This document shows positions 16,979 through 21,043 of a stretch of DNA of 21,043 nt, piece after piece. Below the pieces are notes generated by a model that worked only from the letters and a program-made list of their open reading frames with translations, did not search any database and was not told the DNA's origin. Origin of the DNA: Blattamonas nauphoetae (Eukaryota; Preaxostyla; Oxymonadida); assembly GCA_033064195.1 (NCBI GenBank), contig JARBJD010000713.1:1-21043 (forward strand), in the 5' to 3' direction. Position 1 is the stretch's first letter. Each line of letters starts with the position of its first letter. The translations under genes were made by a program, and so were the position numbers.

Positions 16979-17784
16979 TTTATACAAAATAAAAAAGTCA
17001 AAACAATTTTAGAAACAATGAAATTATGTTCAATCAGTTTTTTTTTCATTTTTACGAACATATTCTAGAACCGACAATGTCAAGAACACCTTCCTTGCGA
17101 TTTCAAGGAAATCTGACAAAATATGGGGAATGATCCGAATTCGACAATCCTTCTTTCGTTCTGCTTTTATGCGTTTTGGAGCCTGCGGATGCTCGGCATC
17201 ACCTCAGTATGTTTCATTTTTTCAATTTCACCTCTTTTTACCAACTTTTTTGACATGATCCTGATCACACTCCATCTCTGTGGTTGTTTGTCTTCTTCGT
17301 CATTTTATTACTGTTCTCTTCTTTATTCTTTTGTTTTCAACTGTTTTCATGTGTTTTCTCTCTTATTCTTCTTCAGGTGTCACCGTAGTGAACAAACCAT
17401 CCATCTCCAACTTTTTACATTGTATGTTGCTTATTATCGTTCACAACATCCTTCTTTATTCTCTTCTTCTCTTTGTTTCACTTCCTCTTGTCACCATTTT
17501 TTCATATTCACCTCTTTTCCCCTCTTTTTAGGTTCGATCTCAGTCATCTTTCCAACTTGGAACTTTCCGGTAATATTGAGTATGTCACTCTCATTCTCTT
17601 CTTTCTTTCTTCTGTTTTCTTCCATTTTCATATGTTTTGTTCCTTCTTTTCTTCAGGTATTCTCAGATTGAACAGATCATCGATTGCATCGTTTTTTACC
17701 TCGTATGTTTCCGATTATCGCTTTAAACACCTTTCTTTCTTCTCTTCTTTTCTTTCTTCAACTTGTTTTGATTCTCGTTTTCTC
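16732..17784 (-). repeat. Right terminal inverted repeat
   Basis: This is the reverse-complement partner of bases 1-1046. It is about 6 bp longer through small indels, mostly in homopolymer runs. Going outward from 16732 it holds the truncated copy of the TIR-spanning gene, its T-rich start motif (16979-16996), then pyrimidine-rich DNA with the 280-bp tandem repeats. The inner border lies inside coding sequence, so the left and right gene copies end differently. Near identity of the arms suggests recent insertion or recent homogenisation. Confidence 0.93.
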
Positions 17785-18480
17785 ACTTTCACCTCTTTTT
17801 ACAACTTTTTAGGTTCAATCAAGATTGCCGCGGCATCTTTGCACTTTTCCGTCTTCGTCATCATTTCGTTCTTATTCTCTTCTTTCTTTCAGCTTTTCAC
17901 TTTCATTTTCATCATTTCCGTCTCTTATTCTTTCCTAGATCATACCGTATTGAACCGATCAACAACTTTCACACTGTCTCATTGTATGTTGCTTCCTCTC
18001 TCTTCAAACTTACTTGTTTCTTCTCTTCTTTCCCTTCTTTTACTTGTTTTCATTCTCGTTGTTCTTACTCATCTCTTTTTTCTCACTTTTTAGACTCGAT
18101 CTCTACAGTCGTTGTATCTTTGCCGTTTTACCTGGTATTGAACATTTCACCTCGTTCATCTTCTTTGTTCACTCTTCTTTTAGCTGTTTTTATTGGTTTT
18201 ACCACTTCATTTTCATTACTTCTCACTTCATTTTTGTGGTCACTTCTCCGTCTTCATTTTCGCATTGTGTTTATGTTTTCTCACTTCATTTATGTTTGTT
18301 TTGCTCAAACTTTTTCTCAAATACATACACTAATTTTTGTTTCATCACATTCCTCACTTGTGACGAGGATCCGACGGATCGCGGTCAGCGTCAGATCTTC
18401 GTCTTCGAACCTCTCATTGAACATTTCACTCGATTTTTCCATTCTTTCTTGTTTTAATACCATAAAAGGTGAAGATTGAC
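17225..18480. repeat. About 280-bp degenerate tandem repeats, in and beyond right TIR
   Basis: A CACCTCTTTT-like anchor recurs at 17229, 17509, 17790 and 18069 (spacing 280, 281 and 279). Second landmarks, such as TTGTATGTTGC and a GAAC-AATC-type string, recur in step. Each unit carries two pyrimidine-rich runs ending in TTCAGG or TTTTTAGG, giving a half-unit of roughly 125-155 bp. Two units lie inside the matched TIR and two lie beyond it, toward 18480. The outer units therefore either belong to the true terminus or are flank that expanded with it. Confidence 0.7.
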
Positions 18481-18957
18481 TCTGTTTACATTATTCACGT
18501 CAAATTTCACGCCATTATCATGATCTCCACTTCACTGTTCACTATTGTACTTGCTCACTCCATTTTACCATGTTTCACCTTCTTTTACCCTTCTTTTTCG
18601 AAATCTTTCATGAAAACTTGAACATTGTGATGTGTCAAAGAGGACCAACGGTCCGAAAAGCGTCATGAAATCGGTGAAATGAGAAGGAACGATGGATGAA
18701 CGAAAGTGAAAACGGGAAGAGTGAAATGAAAGAAGAAAGACGTTGAAGTGATTGGAACGTAAACAAACAGTGAAATGTTAAGAACGAAACAAAGACAAAA
18801 GTGAAATTTTGAAAGAACTAATGAACCAAAATTCTGAAAATTCAGCCACAGCCTTCTCGAATGGTGAGAACGGAAGGGCGATATGTGTTAATTCGAGAAA
18901 AAGTGATGTGAGGAAAAGTAGTGTGAAAATGTGACGTGAAAAGGTGTGTGCAAAAAC
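18480..18957. other. Flank with pyrimidine-to-purine strand flip, no gene seen
   Basis: Up to about 18590 the plus strand is rich in T and C, with TTTCAC-like words. After it the strand is rich in A and G, with GTGAAA words repeated at irregular spacing. It contains a small hairpin GGACC-AAC-GGTCC near 18641, which loosely echoes GATCCG-A-CGGATC near 18368. No open frame deserves annotation. The boundary of the transposon probably lies in or near this stretch. Confidence 0.4.
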
Positions 18958-18958
18958 A

Positions 18959-18998
18959 CTATATAAGAACACAAGCCGTGCGGGGACGACTTGTGTTC
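18959..18998 (+). promoter_or_regulatory. TATA-like box followed by a perfect 9-bp hairpin
   Basis: CTATATAAG at 18959-18967 is followed at once by GAACACAAG (18967-18975) and its exact reverse complement CTTGTGTTC (18990-18998) around a GC-rich 14-base loop. The combination looks like a core promoter with a structured leader. No gene with a recognisable product follows. Confidence 0.35.
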
Positions 18999-18999
18999 G

Positions 19000-19540
19000 T
19001 TAAAATGCTTGAAATATGAAGTGATTGAAGCGAAAACAGCGAAAACCAAAATTCATGAAAAAGTGTGAAAGTGACAGTCCTCCGAAAACCCGATCCAGCT
19101 GAAAAGCCGAATCAAATCGAGTATTCATTAGCTGTGTTCCACACTAAAATAGTGATTTGATATGGGGACTGGCATTCTGTAAAGGCAATGAAAGTGGAAG
19201 GGCTTTCTTCGACCAAGAACCATGGAAATTATGGGATCCTTTCGAATCAACACACCAAACAAGATTCACTACTCATTCAACAAAGCACAAATGGAAGCGA
19301 GAGCATGAATGGATGATGATACAGTCCACACAACATCAGAAGACGAACACAAACACACGGATGGAGCATTTCAGGACAACACGATTCTGCAGACACCACT
19401 GCTCTTCATCGAACAAATCTGCGTTTTCAGAACCAAAATCCTTCAATTAACTCATTTACCGCGGAATTAGCAGACAAGATCAGCACAATTAATCCATGGT
19501 CAACTGTTTTGAAACACGAAGACAGAAGAAAGCAAAGAAA
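19000..19540. other. Flanking DNA without a supported gene
   Basis: A 97-codon frame at 19157-19450 has no recognisable domain and a composition like random translation. I see no RNA gene, no long repeat and no convincing promoter in this stretch. Confidence 0.4.
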
Positions 19541-19700
19541 TGGAAAAGTTCCGAATTTTGTGGCCGAAACGGCACGAAGGCAACTATAGCTGTGTCGCTG
19601 ATGATGGACAGAGTAATTATGTTCGTGTAATGAGTTCTGAGATTCGCCCTTTTACCCTCTCATTTCACACCTTCTCAAGCATTTATATTTCCCTTTTCAG
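19541..19700 (+). pseudogene. Possible immunoglobulin-domain exon fragment and splice acceptor
   Basis: A short frame reads EGNYSCVADDGQSNYVRV (about 19574-19627), which fits the F and G strands of an I-set immunoglobulin domain (G-x-Y-x-C-x-A, then G, then alternating hydrophobics). A stop lies shortly upstream, so no full domain is present in the same exon. TTTATATTTCCCTTTTCAG ends at 19700 and looks like a nematode 3' splice site. This could be the last part of a host exon and intron, or chance. Confidence 0.25.
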
Positions 19701-19829
19701 GAACAAGTACAGTGAATCATCAATGATAATATCGTTCTGGAGTGTGTGTGACGATGAGATGGCCTGCCTGATTTTATTCCGGTTTTGAGGCCATTCGGGT
19801 TTCGGGGCACTGTGATGAACATGAAAGTG

Positions 19830-19867
19830 AACGTTCGGAGATGCGCCAAAGGGCGTCTCCGAGCGTT
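19830..19867. repeat. Hairpin with 15-bp stem
   Basis: AACGTTCGGAGATGC pairs with the sequence up to 19867 over 15 positions, two of them G-U, with GCGTCTCCGAGCGTT as the far arm. It is too short for a normal miRNA precursor and could be part of a dispersed repeat. Confidence 0.5.
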
Positions 19868-19946
19868 TTGAAGTGCAAGATCGTCATTAGACGACGAAAG
19901 CTGACCTGAAAATGATAACAGAGAAAGCGAATGCCGTTTTCCAAAA

Positions 19947-19985
19947 TTCGAAAAATCATGGTGGGTCGGATCAAACTTTTTCGAA
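19947..19985. repeat. Small inverted repeat
   Basis: TTCGAAAAA (19947-19955) and TTTTTCGAA (19977-19985) are exact reverse complements around 21 bases. It is low-complexity and may be chance in AT-rich DNA. Confidence 0.3.
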
Positions 19986-19999
19986 GTGTTTTTCGCGAA

Positions 20000-21043
20000 A
20001 ATTTCCCCATTCAAAATGATGAACTAATTATGTGGAGTCATAAAATATGTTTTAGAGATATAGCGGATCATAGTAGCAAAATATGGGCATCGACTTTTCG
20101 ACCTATTTTGGACCACAGAACGGTACGTAGCTCCACGAATTCCCAACCGATTTTGATCGGGATTGTTTTGATCGATGACCTACATCATCCCGAGATTTTA
20201 GAATTTTTTCATTTTTTGGAGTGCTTCAACTGTTGGTTTCAATGGATTTGTGTTAAAACTGGAAAAACATGAAAAATCGATGTTGACCAGAACATTTTTG
20301 ATCTCATTGTTGACAAGAATCAATTCAAACAACGTTCGGAATCATTCAAATCGTTTCTGAGCATTTGAAGGTCAGGTGGACCTCTCAAATAATTGCTAAT
20401 GGTTCAATTGGGGCTTCTGGGAATGTCAAATTGCTTGAAAGAACAACAGAATGATCACACCGATTGTTGTGTCAATCGGCATGATGATTTTGCCCAGTAG
20501 TACCGTCTATACCAACGTGGTTCCCAATTCGTTCTATACACTACTGAAGAAAATAATACAAAGTCGAAATGAATTAATTCAAAGTCGAAGTGAAATAATT
20601 CAAAGTCGAAGTGAAATAATTCAAAGTCGAAATTCAGATTTTTTGTCTTTAGCTTCCGAAATCAGCACATTTTACACTCTACATCTCCTGCGAACTTTTT
20701 GTATCAATGTGCTTTATCGGGTGAACACGTATGTCAGGATTGAAACAATGCACTCATGCCATATGAAGGGATTTTCGCTTTTAGATGAAAAAAGTCACTT
20801 TATTGGTCTGAGAAAAACAGCTTGTGACACGTAAAAGGTTGAAAGATTGAACTGACGTTTGAGAGGTGTGAAGGAGTCATCTGTGTGTGACTAGTTGTAG
20901 GGAACTTTTTAGCCTTGTTCTACTTCTGGAGGATCTGATTTGTTGGTTTTCTGGGCGTAGACGAAGAATACTGTGAAATGGCTCAAAAATATGAACTATA
21001 GCCGAGAAGTGATGAATGGTGTCGGACGATACTTGACTGGCCA
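20000..21043. other. Flanking DNA without a supported gene
   Basis: Apart from the 21-bp repeat I see no convincing gene, RNA or mobile element. Reading frames here are short and show no domain. Confidence 0.4.
20559..20637 (+). repeat. 21-bp tandem repeat, about 3.6 copies
   Basis: CAAAGTCGAAGTGAAATAATT recurs with starts at 20559, 20580, 20601 and 20622. Copies two and three are identical; the first differs slightly and the last is partial. Translation gives a QSR-x-E-x-I pattern, but the surrounding frame has no other support. Confidence 0.85.

Larger units (their letters stand above)
1..17784. mobile_element. Polinton/Maverick DNA transposon, nearly whole
   Basis: The sequence shows inverted repeats of about 1 kb around a full Polinton gene set: protein-primed polymerase B, retroviral-type integrase, packaging ATPase, double-jelly-roll capsid proteins and accessory virion genes. 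Only this family combines these parts. The limits given are the outermost bases where the two TIRs can be matched. The left end probably starts before base 1, and the right TIR-like repeats run to about 18480, so the element may be 18-19 kb. No target-site duplication can be read. Most frames are long and open and the TIRs are nearly identical, so it looks young. I count about three damaged or rearranged places. No separate adenain-type protease and no envelope or fusogen gene was recognised. Confidence 0.95.

Noticed and set aside
17473-18479. Several overlapping open frames in T-rich DNA
   Set aside because: They are three phases of the same 280-bp repeats, with low-complexity Phe/Ser/Leu products.
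18959-19200. Solo LTR of a retroelement
   Set aside because: A TATA box is present, but no TG...CA ends, primer-binding site or direct repeat partner could be found.
19157-19450. 97-codon frame in the flank
   Set aside because: No domain, no start context, composition like random translation.
20451-20834. 127-codon frame spanning the 21-bp tandem repeat
   Set aside because: The open frame is explained by a repeat length divisible by three; the rest shows no domain.
1-21043. CRISPR array or bacterial operon
   Set aside because: No regularly spaced identical repeats with unique spacers and no ribosome-binding sites; the content is eukaryotic and virus-like.

Overview
The window holds most of one Polinton/Maverick: a self-synthesising, virus-like DNA transposon with capsid genes. 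Both terminal inverted repeats (TIRs) are visible, at 1-1046 and about 16732-17784, followed by about 3 kb of flanking DNA without a confident gene. The host is probably a nematode, perhaps a rhabditid. This is inferred from the element type, the AT-rich compact DNA and TTTTCAG-type splice-acceptor strings in the flank. No host gene is clear enough to prove it.

Layout. The left TIR carries degenerate tandem repeats of about 280 bp and the start of a small gene (800-1153). Next come a 1468-residue protein-primed family B DNA polymerase with an embedded HNH module, a DD35D retroviral-type integrase, a small coiled-coil protein, and on the minus strand an FtsK/HerA-type packaging ATPase. A rearranged intergenic stretch (8584-9066) follows, holding a fold-back and a foreign piece of integrase sequence. 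The virion block runs from 9067 to 14906: a 298-residue protein, a protein with ESCRT-type late-domain motifs, two short MAPG-start paralogues, an intact major capsid protein and a second capsid paralogue. After it come an orphan 136-residue protein and a minus-strand fibre-like protein ending in an S74/endosialidase-type chaperone domain. A GC-richer non-coding block leads into the right TIR.

How the parts fit. Polymerase and integrase replicate and insert the element. The ATPase, capsid proteins, MAPG proteins, late-domain protein and S74 fibre look like a particle-forming set. Nearly every gene starts just after the same T-rich motif (TTTTTTATTTTT, a few bases, then AAATG), so expression probably uses one shared signal.

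State. The TIRs look about 98-99% alike by eye and most reading frames are long and open, so the insertion looks young. It is not perfect: I count about three damaged or rearranged places. The left terminus probably lies before base 1, because the TIR repeats seem to run off the window. The right terminus is not pinned down; TIR-like repeats continue to about 18480.

Flank (18480-21043). This holds a pyrimidine-to-purine strand flip, a TATA-like box beside a hairpin, a 15-bp-stem hairpin, a 21-bp tandem repeat and a possible immunoglobulin-domain exon fragment.
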